This document shows positions 1 through 12,324 of a DNA stretch of 64,000 bases, one piece after another. Source of the DNA: Ziziphus jujuba (lineage: Eukaryota > Streptophyta > Magnoliopsida > Rosales > Rhamnaceae); contig NC_083388.1 of assembly GCF_031755915.1 (NCBI RefSeq), positions 317,501-381,500 on the forward strand, in the 5' to 3' direction. A program made the position numbers and the translations under genes. Within the stretch, counting starts at the first letter, position 1. The number at the start of each line of letters is the position of its first letter. The notes beneath the pieces were generated by a model, which did no database searches, was not told the origin of the DNA, and saw only the letters and a list, made by a program, of their open reading frames with translations.

Positions 1-198
1 CCATCTTCAATCAAGAAATGTGCAACCACTTAAGAACAGATTGAGCATGTAACAAGAAAGATCAAAAAATAGAAGATGGACAAGGCCTGCCAAAAAAGAG
101 AAACAAGTATTATGGCATTTGTTAGATAGATAGATCATCAAATTCAAAAATCATGCGACAAACTTACAACATTTTACTAAATTATAAGAATTCAATTT

Positions 199-1446
199 TC
201 ACTGTTTAGAATCAAAGAAAAAAAAAAAAAAAAAAGGTGAGAGAAAAATGAATGGCACTCCTACATTAATGGCGGTTGCGGTTGCTGAAGATATAGTCAA
301 CTCCGGGAGATAGCCCTGTAATCCGATGTCATAGACTGGAGAACCATCAGGATAATAGAGTCCATAATTTCTCTCGGATGCAGGACCAGGCTTTAAATCC
401 TCATTGAAAAGTGCAAACACATAAATGTCGATAGGAACTGAAGGTTTGGCCGGAGTGCCTTGCCTCTGCTCGATTCTCCTCAAAAGATTGCCATTGTACA
501 ACCCTGCGTTCTCGGGAGTTGCTCCGGCCTCGTTGGCGTCCCCTTTTGAAGGCCAACCAGTCTCGGATATCCTGACCTCGATATCGGTGTGGCCCATAGC
601 TCGGATAGCCGAATAAACAGCATCAAGCTGAGCATACAGCATGTTATCATAATGCAGATTGGTAATGGGATCAGTCATCCCTTGGTTAGGCAGGAAGAGA
701 ACATATTCTAATGGAACTTCTCCGGGATTATCCTTATACGCAAAGTATGGATATGCATTTATCAGGAAAGGGGACTTGGTCTGTGCATGGAAACTCAAAA
801 GGGGTTGCAGATATTCAGCAAGATCTTGCCTAAAAGTCCCGGAAGATGGAGGATAGGAGTTTCCCAAAATGGCAAGGGAGTGAGCAGTGGTGACGGCAAC
901 TTGTTTGTCGAGGCCAAGGTTGACAAGGCTTGTGTAAACAGTTTGCATTGCTGGGAGGAGATTCGACATCAGGCCGGTGTCGTTGCTGTTGAAAATCTCA
1001 TTTCCGACGGTGATGCAGGTGATTTTTGTCTGCAGCAGATGGGGTGAAACATGCTCCTCAATCCAAGCTTGAGCTTTCAGAGGGTCTGTCATGTTTTCCA
1101 AGTACTCGTTCCCTAATCCGATGATGAAATCCACATTCGTATTCGAGAAGGCCACCAGAACGCTGGGATCCGCATCGTACAGTTTCACTCTGCTGATGTT
1201 CAGAGATCTGAGGAGGATGGCCACTCTTGACGGAGATGGCAGATTGTTCGCTATCTGTCCATAGTTTATCCCTACTCCATGGCTAAGCCCTGAATCTGGG
1301 GGAAAAAACACACACACACACACACACAGTACAAAACAGAGTTGGACTTGCTGGTTGGAGGAGCACACAAATTTCTTCTGTTTATCATCAAAATCAAATA
1401 AATTCCAATGACTGTACTAATTATATCCATTCTTTCGGCAAACACA

Positions 1447-1483
<37 letters not shown>

Positions 1484-2256
1484 TTGTTTCAACTCTAATA
1501 AGTCCATAGATAGTATTATCTTGCCGATAGACAGAGAATAAATAAACAAATGAACATTTGAGAAATGAGTAATTGATTAAAAACCTCACAAGAATTTGAA
1601 AAAAAATAAAGTTTGTATATCATGTCCAATTCTTGGCTAATCATTACTGTCATCCATAATTGAATGTTTTTAGAACTAGAAGAGCACTGTAATTTTCTGG
1701 GTTTCTTCAAGATGGATCGAGGAACAGAATAAGCAGTTCATAGGATTTGCTCTTTTTTTCTTTTTTCCTTTTTTTTTAGAAGAAAAAAAACCCACAATAA
1801 CAAGAAAGGAACATCTGTCTCTCCAAAATTGTTTCTCATTTCGAAATAAAGGCTATATTGAATAAAATGAATTGGAGAGAGAAAGAAAAAGAAATGTAAG
1901 TCCAAAAAACAGAGAAAGAAAAACGTAAAGGAAAACAGAGCACTCCTGCCTGCTGCTCCTGGTGTTGCTACTTTGAAAAACACACACACAAAAAAGACCC
2001 CAACAAACTTAAAAACTTAAAAGAAAGCCAAAAAGATTAAAAGATGAAGTTGAATTAGACCCATTCGTGCATAATACTTCTTTATGAGGTCCACGGACCA
2101 ACACTTTTTTTAACTGACTGACTCACACTTTTTTCCTTCTATTCTTTCCGACACTTTCTTTCTTAGAAACAACAAAACTCTGATATTTATCAACCACAAA
2201 CCTGTAAGGCTAAGAAGCACCAGAGCGATTTGGAAAATGACAGAAGAGCTCGCCAT
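199..2256 (-). CDS. Glucan endo-1,3-beta-glucosidase (GH17), two exons
   Basis: The predicted secreted enzyme hydrolyses internal beta-1,3-glucan (callose) bonds in the wall. Exon 1 (2256..2202) encodes a start and hydrophobic signal peptide of about 19 residues. Exon 2 begins at 1289 or 1295, because two AG acceptors lie 6 nt apart, and runs to the stop at 199, giving 381 or 383 residues. Visible GH17 marks are GINYGQIANNLPSP at the mature N-terminus, TVGNEIF with the likely proton donor Glu116, and ISETGWPS with the likely nucleophile Glu261 (381-residue numbering). No CBM43/X8 domain follows the catalytic domain. The C-terminus is hydrophobic and ends in a run of Phe encoded by an 18-base homopolymer; it could be a GPI-anchor signal or a slippage-altered tail. 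The family call is secure. Closest similarity is to the Arabidopsis glucosidase 11/14 group, by recollection. Confidence 0.93.
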
Positions 2257-2949
2257 TGCTGATCGGATCTAGGCCTTGTTCTTCACCACCCTCCTCCTCT
2301 GTCCCCGACGCTCCTCCCACTAACGTTGTCCGATTTTATACGTGTCATACATTTATATATTTACAATGTACAGTAGTGCGGATTATGATTCCGTGTGTCT
2401 CTTCTCTTTTTATTGTATTGTGGGCCTCCACTAAATTTGATTTCTACATTTGTCTCGGTTTTCTGTGTATTTTAAGTTCCAATTGTTTCCTTATACGTAT
2501 TGATGACTGGCGCGTTTCCACTCGAATGTGGTGGTCGTACAGGTAAACCAACATTATTAGATTTTTTTTTTTGTTTGTTTTCAATTGCCATTTGCCACAG
2601 GTACCCTTCTGTTTCACCGTAACATCCAGCTGCGATGACCAAGAGTTTGGCCTCGGCCTCCGGGAGAAGTAGTGTTCACGAACCTTTAAATAGAAGAAAC
2701 CTCAACTTATTCAAGTGGAAGGTGTAGACAAGATATTCCAATTATAGCCAATCAAATTCGCATGGGGGGTCAAATTGTTCACATCTCTGTAGTGAAAAAG
2801 CATTTTCGGCTTATTTTATTATTTACTAAATTCATATGTCACTCTTCATTTTCATTGAATTTGTGCATGAAATATTTTGTGTACTTTTGGGTAAAGTAAA
2901 AAGTTTCTTGTTCAAGTATTATGAATCCGAGATCATGGGAATAATCCTT

Positions 2950-2980
<31 letters not shown>

Positions 2981-3299
2981 CCCACAACAAATCCCCAGGT
3001 ACACTTAAAAAATAATATGCTGAGCTCTCTCAGTTTAAGTATTTTCTGTCACAATCATCCAGTTGAACATAATAAGAAGTTAGCCATTGGCCAAACAAAT
3101 TAAGTCAAACCCGATTACCTATCACATAATTTAACTTATTATAAAAGTAATAATTGAATGTGTTTATTATTCAGTAGTTAAGAAAGAAATTTTGAAATTT
3201 ATAATTATTAAACTAAAAAAGAATAAAGTGTTTAAATAAATAGAAAATAATATATATATATATATATATATAGTAGGCATGCGCAGAAAGATATACATA

Positions 3300-3307
<8 letters not shown>

Positions 3308-3392
<85 letters not shown>
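3308..3392. repeat. Compound (TA)n(GT)n microsatellite
   Basis: About 31 TA units are followed directly by 11 GT units. Short interrupted TA and GT runs flank it on the left. Confidence 0.97.
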
Positions 3393-4540
3393 AAATGCTA
3401 AAAATGAAAGTTTTGAAGAGCTGTTGACATTGATGGTGGTTGCCATTTTGGCAATACTTTAGAATGCTTCAATTAAAAATAAGCAACTTGGGGAAATGCA
3501 TATATGGGTTAAGAAAAGGAGTTGATCTTAAGTAATATTAATGCTACTCTGGCTTCATTTATGAGGAATTATCTTTCCTTTCCAACTTTGGCTGAGATAC
3601 ATATGGATATGTAATCTTTATTGGTAATTATCATTTTTCTCCAATTTACACTTTTATATACTTTTAATTTGTTTCCTTTGCAAATTACTCCTTTTCAAAA
3701 ATATATATATTTTTTATTCATAGGCTTAGGCTAATGGTTGTATGATCGAAAATATGGTTTCATGTTCAAGATTCAATTTTTGATATGGATAAAAAATTTC
3801 TCCACCCCTTATGTAATAAAAAAAAAGTATATACTTTCTTATATACACCAATTCATATTTCCTCAAGTAAATTAGAAAAAAAAAAAAAAGATAAGAAAAG
3901 AAAAAACGTAACAATTTGATGTTCGCTTTTGATTTTATAATGAAAATGGAAAGGAGATACACGTAAAAGGCAGAAAAATCTTCTTTAATATAAAAAAAAA
4001 AAAAATTAAAAGAGAGGAAAATATATAAAGTGAGAAATGAACGAAATATATAAAAAAAAAAGAAAGAAACGAATAGACAAAAAGGGTCCACCAAAACTAG
4101 AGAGAGTGAGTGTGCCAATAGGAATAGAGTACGTAGCAGAATGTACAGGTGTCAAGCACGGGAATCTTTGGAAAGCGGTGGTACACAAATAAAGAAGCAG
4201 TGACCTTTTTCCATTCAAAGTTATTTTTAATCATAAAAAATCAAAATGAATAAGAAGTCCGAAAGTGAGACAGATACCAGTTGCATCCACCAAAAATAAT
4301 ATATATATATATATATATATAAAAGGTGTAAAATTATAAAACTAATTAAACGGTGACACGAATCTTAGCAGGCAGAGCACGTGTTCAGCACCGCCCCACT
4401 TGGGGGTGTGACAGGGGTAAGGCTCAAGGTGAAGGGGCTACCAGGGGGCCTCCTCGGTCTCACCTCATGGGAAACTTCGCTTTGACACCTCAGCTTCCAC
4501 GCCGTTCATCATCATCGTGTTGCATTCTGTGGCAACGTGC

Positions 4541-4679
4541 CGAGAATGACGCTTTTAGTTTACACATTCAAAACACAAAAAATGCTAATAATATGACTTA
4601 GCATTTTCGAGAATGATGCTTACACTATACATATTCAACACACACACAAAAAATGATAGTAATATGACTTAGCATTTTC
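4541..4679. repeat. Imperfect tandem duplication, unit about 67 nt
   Basis: Two copies begin with cgagaatga at 4541 and 4608. Both continue through an AC-rich segment to the shared end atatgacttagcatttt. The copies differ by several substitutions and a longer CA run in the second. Confidence 0.85.
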
Positions 4680-5420
4680 TTTACTAGTACAAACTAGTGC
4701 CACATCTAAAAGACTTTTTTTTTTCTTTTTTTTTTTTGGCTGTAAAATAATGGTTTTATCACTGTGGTATACTGTACCTTTCATACTCACAGTGTTGGTG
4801 GTTGGGTTGGAGACATGGAATTAGTTGAAAAGCCGATTGCCCACTTTACTTCCTTTGTAGAGCATTGAGATTAATTTGCATGCAAGCAAACATTCAACTT
4901 TTGAATTTATACTGAAAGATTAACTTGTAAAATTACATCATTAGCATCCGGGTTAATTTCAAATTAAAGATGCTGTAAAATTGATATGATAATTTTTTAA
5001 GTGAAATTGAATTAAGACTTTCTTTCCCACGATTATGCTAACAAAATCGTCCAACAAGATAATAAAGTATACTAATAGTAATATTCCTAGTTGACCTTAA
5101 CTATATATATATATATATATATATAATAAAATTTTATGGTGTAGACATCTGCATCTTGTTATAGATGGATTTTTTAAAAAACGATGATTTTTATGGAAAT
5201 CATTATTTTTGTTTATAACATTGATATGGTTTGTACAAAAATTATTGTTTTTGAAAAGATTTGTAGCATAATAAAATGTAGATATCCACACCAAACAGCC
5301 TATATATATATATATATATATATATGAAAAATTTATTATTGACAATAATTTTTTTTAAAATCATTATTTAAAATTGTATTTGTAATTTAATAAAATGCAT
5401 ATGTTTGCATTGAAAATGAA

Positions 5421-5465
<45 letters not shown>

Positions 5466-5529
5466 TGAGTTGAAATCTAGTACTTCATATAACCTTTGAT
5501 CTTAGCATATTTCACCGCATACCATTTGT

Positions 5530-5760
5530 TAATGCAAAAATCAATAATCGCAATTGTGCATCCTTCTTTATTATTGATGAAGTCGTGATACCTGCAAAAT
5601 AGGACAAAGTACGTTAAAATGGTTTTGGGAGCACCGATGTGACACTGGCCCAAAATCCTCCAACGCTAAAGTTAGAAAGACCATTAGATAAAAAAACAAA
5701 GAAGGAGAACGGAAACAATAATAGGCATGTAAAAATTATTCCTTCATACCTTGTATGATA
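5530..5760. repeat. Dispersed repeat copy, probable LTR remnant
   Basis: Shared blocks occur here and twice at 14076-14475: a gtgcatccttctt block, a ttgatgaag...tgcaaaatagga block, a gatgtg..ctggc block, a cctcc.acgct block and an ataggcatgtaaaaattattcctt block. Spacing is conserved across about 200 bp. The class is not certain; the layout resembles fragments of plant LTRs. Confidence 0.6.
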
Positions 5761-7173
5761 GCTTAGGAACTTTATATAGGCTTTTAATTAGGGTTTAATA
5801 GAAACTAAATAAATAAATAAAAATATATAATTTAATGAAAATTATTTTAATTAAGATCCCCAATCTATTTAGACTAAACCATAGAATCCTAATTTTTTGA
5901 GACAGTTTCGATTAACAATCCTAATTATTTTAGATAGTTTAGATTTATCTTCCTTTTTTATCAAGATATTTAAGGAGTGACTAAATATTCCTCATAGTTA
6001 ACCCCCCTCCTCTTAGTGAAGTTCACTCAATGGAGTAATGAGTGTTGACTTATAAGTTGATGATTACTTTGATTTGCTTGAGTTGATAAACATCTTCATG
6101 CCGATTCTATATTTATCATTCCTATGCTGATTTCATATTTTATTGCCCGTACCATTACTAACTTAGTCGATATCAAACTTAGAGCTGATTAATTAATAAT
6201 AATTCAAATATGCTGATACTAATAATTGCTCATCACGTATCAATTACATGTTAAGAACTAACTTGTAGTTCGAGGTTGTAGATTTCGCTATCATTCCACC
6301 CCTTGCCTTGCCAAGTTAGCACCTTATTTAAGGTAAAAAAACTAGCCCGAGGTAGGTGAAATCCCCTAAAATATATATGGTTTGTAGCCTTTATTTATCC
6401 CGAATCAACATGTAGTCATTACTAAGTACGAAAAAGGACAGCCGAGATCGACCTAGTTTTGTTCTCATTCCAATTCAAGACTGACTTGCAGTTGTTTCGG
6501 TCCAGTTGTAGTTTTACTATAATATATATTGCTTATAGCCTTCTTTAATTGTAGGAGACCAGATAATGCAGTAAGGAGTCATTTTTGCATGGAGTTTTAG
6601 TATCGGTTTGCACATATAAAATGCAAATGATAAGAATGAATATGAATGGCTAATGAGACCGACACCTGATGAATGAGAATGACAAATGAAACAACACCTA
6701 ATGAATACTTATACATTAAAAGGAGTTGGTGAGATGGAACTTCTCATCCAAATGGCACTCACTTAGCATTGATCTCACTGAAAACGAGATCACCAAACTG
6801 AAACTGTCTAGTCACAATCCAGCATATTACACCATGTATCACAAACAGCTTTAATTTTTTTCTTGCTTTATGACCAGTTTGTGCTAATAATTCAATTATT
6901 TAATTGGCATAAGTGAGCAATATAAGTCTTTGTAGCTTTAGAAGAGTATTTTGGGAAGCTTTGAGCCTTATAGTAGCTTTTTACGAGGCGTTGAGGTAAA
7001 AGTGTAAATAGATCTCCACCCAAAATCTGTCAAGGAATCAACCACATGGTCCAATCGTACTCGTCAGGTCTCTTTCTTTTTCTTGAGCAAAATTAGCAAT
7101 TGATGAAATTTGTTCTCCAAGCATTTGAGTCAGCTAGCAGCGCGCGAGCTCACACACACACACATTTAACTAC

Positions 7174-7211
<38 letters not shown>

Positions 7212-7470
7212 CTTACAAAGCATAGCCAATTGATATTCCCTTTTTTCTTTAGAAGCATTCCAATTGTTGTCCCATATATGTCTTGTTATATATCTTGAGC
7301 TGCTATCTAATTCGTACTTGATGTGGACATTCTTCATAAATTTTTTTTTTTAATTTATTATTTTTGGACATAAAGATGGCGTGATTGCTTGACTACCAGG
7401 CTGATTTGGATGCTACAGTCCTTTTTCTTTGCCTTGTAGATTCTAGGTGGTTTCTACTCCTTAGAGACAC
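5761..7470. other. Non-coding AT-rich region left of the copia insertion
   Basis: No open reading frame with recognisable similarity is present. The left part continues from the dispersed repeat and could be the rest of an old degenerate LTR. A (CA)n/(TA)n microsatellite lies at about 7152-7206. The last five bases (7466-7470) are the left copy of the copia target duplication. Confidence 0.5.
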
Positions 7471-8043
7471 TGTTGGTTATATGATTCAAAGAAGTCAAAG
7501 CTTGAGTTATTTTTTTTCTGCATAGTTGCTGTCATCAAAACTACGTCGTTTCAACCTTATATCATTAAACAAAACTGTGAGTTTTAGGCTTGGTGGTTTA
7601 AAGAGAAGCTGACAGTCATGTAAAGGCTTTCCAAGAGTCCTAACAGCAATAGAGATATGCAGCAATAGTTCTACAGCAGCAACAGTTCTACAGCAGCAAC
7701 AATTCTGCAGCAACCGTTTTCTTTGGTGTTAATATAATTTAAGTTCTCTTTCTCTTTCCCTTTAAGGTTTTCTCTTTAGTATTTTCTTGGGTGAGAGTTG
7801 TGAGGTGAGAAAGGTTGTAAAAGGGGATTTTGGGTCTGGTATATGGATTTTAGGTGGAGCTTCTAAAACAAAGAAAGAGAACTAGATAAGCTGTAAAACA
7901 CATTCAGTTATAGTGCATTTGATCTCCTTGTGGAGTTCCGAAGACGTAGATCCAATCTTGAATCGAACCTCGTAAATTCTGTGGTGTTTTGATCTAGTTT
8001 ATTATTTAATTTCTTGAATGTTTGTGTTGCTAAAATTGTAATA
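7471..8043 (+). repeat. Copia 5' LTR
   Basis: It starts TGTTGG and ends TA rather than the canonical CA still seen in the 3' LTR. It would carry the element promoter and polyadenylation signals. A short internal duplication of a cagcagcaacagttcta-like unit lies near 7672-7712. Confidence 0.95.
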
Positions 8044-8044
8044 G

Positions 8045-8056
8045 TGGTATCAGAGC
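8045..8056 (+). other. Primer-binding site for initiator Met tRNA
   Basis: TGGTATCAGAGC lies two bases inside the 5' LTR end. This is the usual plant copia minus-strand primer site, complementary to the 3' end of initiator Met tRNA. Confidence 0.95.
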
Positions 8057-8133
8057 ATTTTCAATACATTCAAGGATTAGAGAAATTAATTCCTACCTGC
8101 GACGTGTTTGATAAAATTCCTAAAAAGCAACTT

Positions 8134-9077
8134 ATGGGTTCAAAAGTTGAACTTGAAGTATTCAATGGCAAAGGGGATTTTCTTCTCTGGAGGCAAAAGA
8201 TGAAGGCTATTCTAGTCCAACAGAGAATGGCAAAAGCACTAGACAATTCCTTCCTTCCAGAACTAACCGAATCACAGAAGAATTCTAGTCTAGCAGAGAA
8301 TGGCAAAAGCACTAGACAATTCCTCCCTCCAGAACTAACCGAATCACAGAAGAAGGATATGGATGAGATAGCTTATAGCACCATAATCCTCCATCTTGCA
8401 GATAGTGTTCTAAGAAAGGTAAATGATTCAGTTACTTCCTTTGCTCTTTGGAAAAAATTAGAACAATTATATTCTGTAAAATCTCTTCCCAACAAAATAT
8501 ATCTTCTAGAAAAATTCTTTGGATTCAAGATGAATCCTTCTAAGGATTTAGATGAAAATCTAGATGAGTTTAATAGGTTGTGCTTGGATTTAGCAAACTG
8601 TAATGAGAAGTTTTCAGATGAGCACCAAGCTGTGATTTTACTAAATTCAATTTCTGAAAGCTACAAGGAAGTAAAGAATGTAATTAAATATGGAAGAGAG
8701 GTTTTAACTACTGAAATTGTAATAAGTTCTTTAAGATCCAAGGAATTGGAGATGAAAATTGAAAAACAAGAAAATATACATGGAGAAGGATTATTACTAG
8801 AGGCAGAAAAGGTAGTAGAGATTCTGGAAAGTATAATAATAATTGGAGAAGCAAATCTAGAGGGAAGAGTAGATCTAAGTCCAAAACAGGAGGCAAAAGG
8901 TGCTTCCATTGTAAAAAAGAAAGGCATTTTATCAAAGATTGTTACAAAAGGAAGAGCAAAGAAAGCAGAGAAAATAGAGAAAGATCTGAGGAAGATGGAG
9001 ATGCTGCTCTAGCCAGCAATGAGAGTGAAATTGGTGATGTTCTTGCTGTATCAACTGATCAAGCAAGTCAAGAATGA
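8134..9077 (+). pseudogene. Copia gag, frameshifted
   Basis: This encodes the nucleocapsid protein that packages the element RNA. The likely start is the ATG at 8134, read MGSKVELEVFNGKGDF; the frame opens further upstream, but that part lies in the LTR. The UBN2-type gag region is followed by a basic stretch and a CX2CX4HX4C zinc knuckle (CFHCKKERHFIKDC, from 8901). The knuckle is in a different frame from the gag body, so an indel lies near 8785-8800. A 73-nt tandem duplication at 8209-8353 lengthens the gag body. The frame ends at a TGA (9075-9077) just before the protease motif, where related elements have a Trp codon. Confidence 0.9.
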
Positions 9078-12000
9078 ATACTAAACTCAGGCTGCACCTT
9101 TCACATGTGTCCAAGAGAGGATTGGTTTAGGAACTACAAAAGGATCAGTGGTGGACAGGTTCTATTGGGAAACAATATGGCTTGCAATGTGGTTGGGATA
9201 GGCAATATCTCAATCAAAATGGCAGATGGAGTGGTTAGAATATTGAGCAATGTGAGGCATGTACCGGATTTACAAAGAAATTTAATTTCTGTTGGGGTAT
9301 TGGATGAAGCTGGATACTCTTACAAATCTGAAAATGGACAAATGAAGATTTCAAAGGGAGCTTTGACAGTTATGAAAGGTATCAAGAGGAATGGACTATA
9401 TGTTCTTCAAGGGAAAACAGTAATAGGCTCTACGGCAACTGCAAGTTTAGAAAGTCATGATGAAACACAACTATGACATAAAAGATTGGGGCACATTAGT
9501 GAAAAAGGGTTTCAAGTACTGAACAAACAAGGTTTCTTTGGAACAAATAAGATCAGTAAAATAGAATTCTGTGAGTATTGCATTTTGGGGAAGCAACACA
9601 AGTTGAGTTTCAAGCTAGGCTCACACAAATCAACCTCAATCTTAGATTATGCACATGCAGATTTGTGGGGACCGTCAACAACACTAACTCATGGAGGTAA
9701 TAGGTATTTTTTATCTATTATTGATGATTTCTCTAGAAAGGTTTGGGTTTTTCTTTTAAAGCATAAAAATGAAGCTTTTACAAAATTTAGATTCTGGCAT
9801 GCTTTAGTACAAAACCAAACCAGCAAGAAACTCAAAGTTTTAAGAACTGATAATGGTCTTGAGTTTTGCAATTATGAATTTGATAATTTTTGTAATGAAA
9901 ATGGCATCTTGAGACACAAAATAGTTCCATATTCCCCTCAACAAAGTGGTGTTGCTGAGAGGATGAATAAAACTTTATTAGAAAAGGTTAGATGTATGCT
10001 CACTAGTTCTGGTTTACCAAAGCTTTTCTGAGGTGAGGCTATTATGATAGTAGTATATTTAGTTAATAGATGCCCTTCAACAGCTATTGAGTTGAAAACT
10101 CCATAAGAAAAGTGGAGTGGTCACCCAGGGGATTATATAAAACTGAAAGTTTTTGGATGTGCAGCTTATGTACATCATAATGATGGAAAACTTGAGCCTA
10201 GGTCTATTAAATGTGTTTTTCTAGGCTATCCCGAAGGAGTTAAAGGATATAGACTATGGGTTAGAGACTCAAAAAGCTATAAAACAATTATTAGTAAAGA
10301 TGTTTTGTTTAAGGAAGATATAATGCCTTGTTTGAGTGACCAAGTTGGAGATTCTAGTAAAACACCTACTAAAAATACGGTACAATTTGAGTTGGAGCCT
10401 TATAACCAGCCAAGTAATAAAGAAACTCAACAGCCAGTAGGTGAAACAGGTGAATTTCAGCTAGTACAACCGCTGAAAGTAGTAGATGTACCTCAAGGAG
10501 AGACAACACCTCAACAAAATCAAAGATCTGTCATCTCACAGCAGTATAATCCACTACAACATTACCAACTTGCCAGAGATAGAAAATGAAGGGTGGTAAG
10601 AACCCTAACCAAATTTAATCCTTCTGATTATAATATGTTTGCTTTGGTTTCATATCAGGATCTTTCAGAAAATGAACCACAGTCATATACCGAGGCAGTA
10701 AGAGGTAAAGAAGCTAAGCAGTGGCAAAATGCCATGTTAGAGGAGCTAGAATCTCTACATAAGAATTAGACATGGATTTTTGTTCCCAAACCAAAAGATC
10801 AGAAGATGGTAAATTGCAAATGGATATTCAAGGTGAAAGAAGGTATGACAGATTCAGAACCTATAAGATTTAAAGCTAGACTTGTGGCTAAAGGATTCAC
10901 ACAAGTAGAAGGTATAGATTACAAGGAAATCTTTTCTCCTGTGATCAAGTATACAACTATTAGAGTAATACTATCTTTGGTAGCTCATTTCAATTGGGAA
11001 TTGGAGCAGCTAGATGTTAAGACAGCTTTTTTAAATGGAGAATTAGATGAGACAATTTATATGAAACAACCTAAAGGTTTTGAGGTGAAGAATTCAAAAC
11101 AGGAGCTGGTTTGCCTATTAAAAAGGTCATTATATGGGCTGAAACAATCCCCTAGGCAATGGTACAAGAGGTTTGACACCTATGTAATTAGAATTGGTTT
11201 TAAGAGGAGTAGTTATGATAGCTGTTTGTATTACAAAGGTGAAAATATTAATTTTTCAGTTTATCTACTTCTATATGTGGATGACATGTTGCTTGCTGGT
11301 CAAAGTTTAGAGACTATCAATCAAGTTAGGAAGCTTTGAAAGCCGAATTTGATATGAAGGAGCTTGGACCTGCAAAGAAGATTTTGGGAATGAGTATTAA
11401 AAGAAACAGAGAAAAGAATTGGTTATTCTTGAATCAGGAAGATTACATTCCAAAAATTCTTTCTAAATTTTCAATTTCAGAATCAAGATCAACAAGTGTT
11501 CCTTTGGCAAATCACTACAAGTTATCTACAAAGCTTTGTCCTAGCACTGAAGAAGAACAAGAGGAAATGGCTGGTGTTCCATACTCCAATGCAGTTGGTT
11601 CTGTCATGTACACCATGATTTGTTGTAGACCAGATTTGGCTCATGCGATTAGTGTTTTGAGTAGGTATATGACTAATCCAGGAAGAGAACATTGGGAAGC
11701 TATGGAGTGGTTGTTAAGGTATTTGAAAGGAACTTCAAATTTTGGTTTAGTATTTAATCATTGCAAAGATGGTGTGGTACTTAGAGGCTATGTAGATGCT
11801 GATTATGGAGGAGATAGAGATAGAAGAAGATCTACTTCAGATTATATATTTACTGTGTGTGACAATTATGTTAGTTGGAAATCACAATTACAGTCTCAGG
11901 TAGCTCTTTCCACAGCTGAGGCTGAATATGTTGCAACAACAGCAACTATGAAGGAAGCACTTTGGTTGAAAGGCATATTAGAAGAGTTGAAGTTGTTGGA

Positions 12001-12244
12001 GCAAAAGGTAGTGGTTTATTCAGATAGTCAGAGTTCTATTCAACTTTGTAATAATCCAGTTTTTCATGAGAAGACTAAGCATATTGATATTAAATATCAT
12101 TTTAATAGAGATGTGGTTGAGGAAGGTTTGGTAAAGTTGGAAAAGATATCCACAGAAAGGAATCCCGCAGATATGGGAACTAAGGTATTACCTGTGAGCA
12201 AGCTTGAGTTTTGCAAAAGTTTACTCAAGATTGATACAGGTTGA
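9078..12244 (+). pseudogene. Copia pol (protease, integrase, RT, RNase H), broken
   Basis: The protease motif reads NSGCTFHM instead of DSG, so the catalytic aspartate is lost. The integrase shows the HHCC finger (H..H, then CEYC) and intact DDE residues (ADLWGP, RTDNGLEF, GVAERMN). The reverse transcriptase has the YVDD box at 11274-11285 and the RNase H has DADYGGD and STAEAEY. In-frame stops follow the first TGA at 9474, 10029, 10104, 10587 and 10767. A one-base loss near 11336 shifts the RT/RNase H part into another frame, which stays open to 12244. The protein cannot be made as one polyprotein. Confidence 0.93.
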
Positions 12245-12313
12245 TAATGAAGAAAGTGAGCTGAGAAGCAAAGGAAGTTCAATGCACTTTATATTGCTTG
12301 ACTTATTTGAATC

Positions 12314-12324
12314 AAGGTGGAGAT
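12314..12324 (+). other. Polypurine tract
   Basis: AAGGTGGAGAT directly abuts the 3' LTR. This is the typical position and composition for the plus-strand primer of copia elements. Confidence 0.85.

Larger units (their letters stand above)
2257..5529. other. AT-rich spacer upstream of the glucanase, no gene seen
   Basis: The proximal part should hold the glucanase promoter, read leftwards. I see no coding region. It holds a TTTA-type tract near 2950-2973 and several (TA)n arrays, at about 3250-3272, 3308-3370, 4300-4320, 5101-5124, 5299-5325 and 5424-5462. It also holds a short imperfect tandem duplication at 4541-4679 and an unusually GC-rich patch at 4360-4510 without a recognisable product. 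Confidence 0.7.

Noticed and set aside
3726..3810. A tRNA- or SINE-like B-box stretch (tggtttcatgttcaagattcaa)
   Set aside because: The match is weak, there is no A box at the right spacing, and no cloverleaf stems can be drawn.
7507..7713. 68-codon minus-strand frame, repeated at 12221-12568
   Set aside because: It lies antisense in the copia LTRs and occurs twice only because the LTRs are duplicated.
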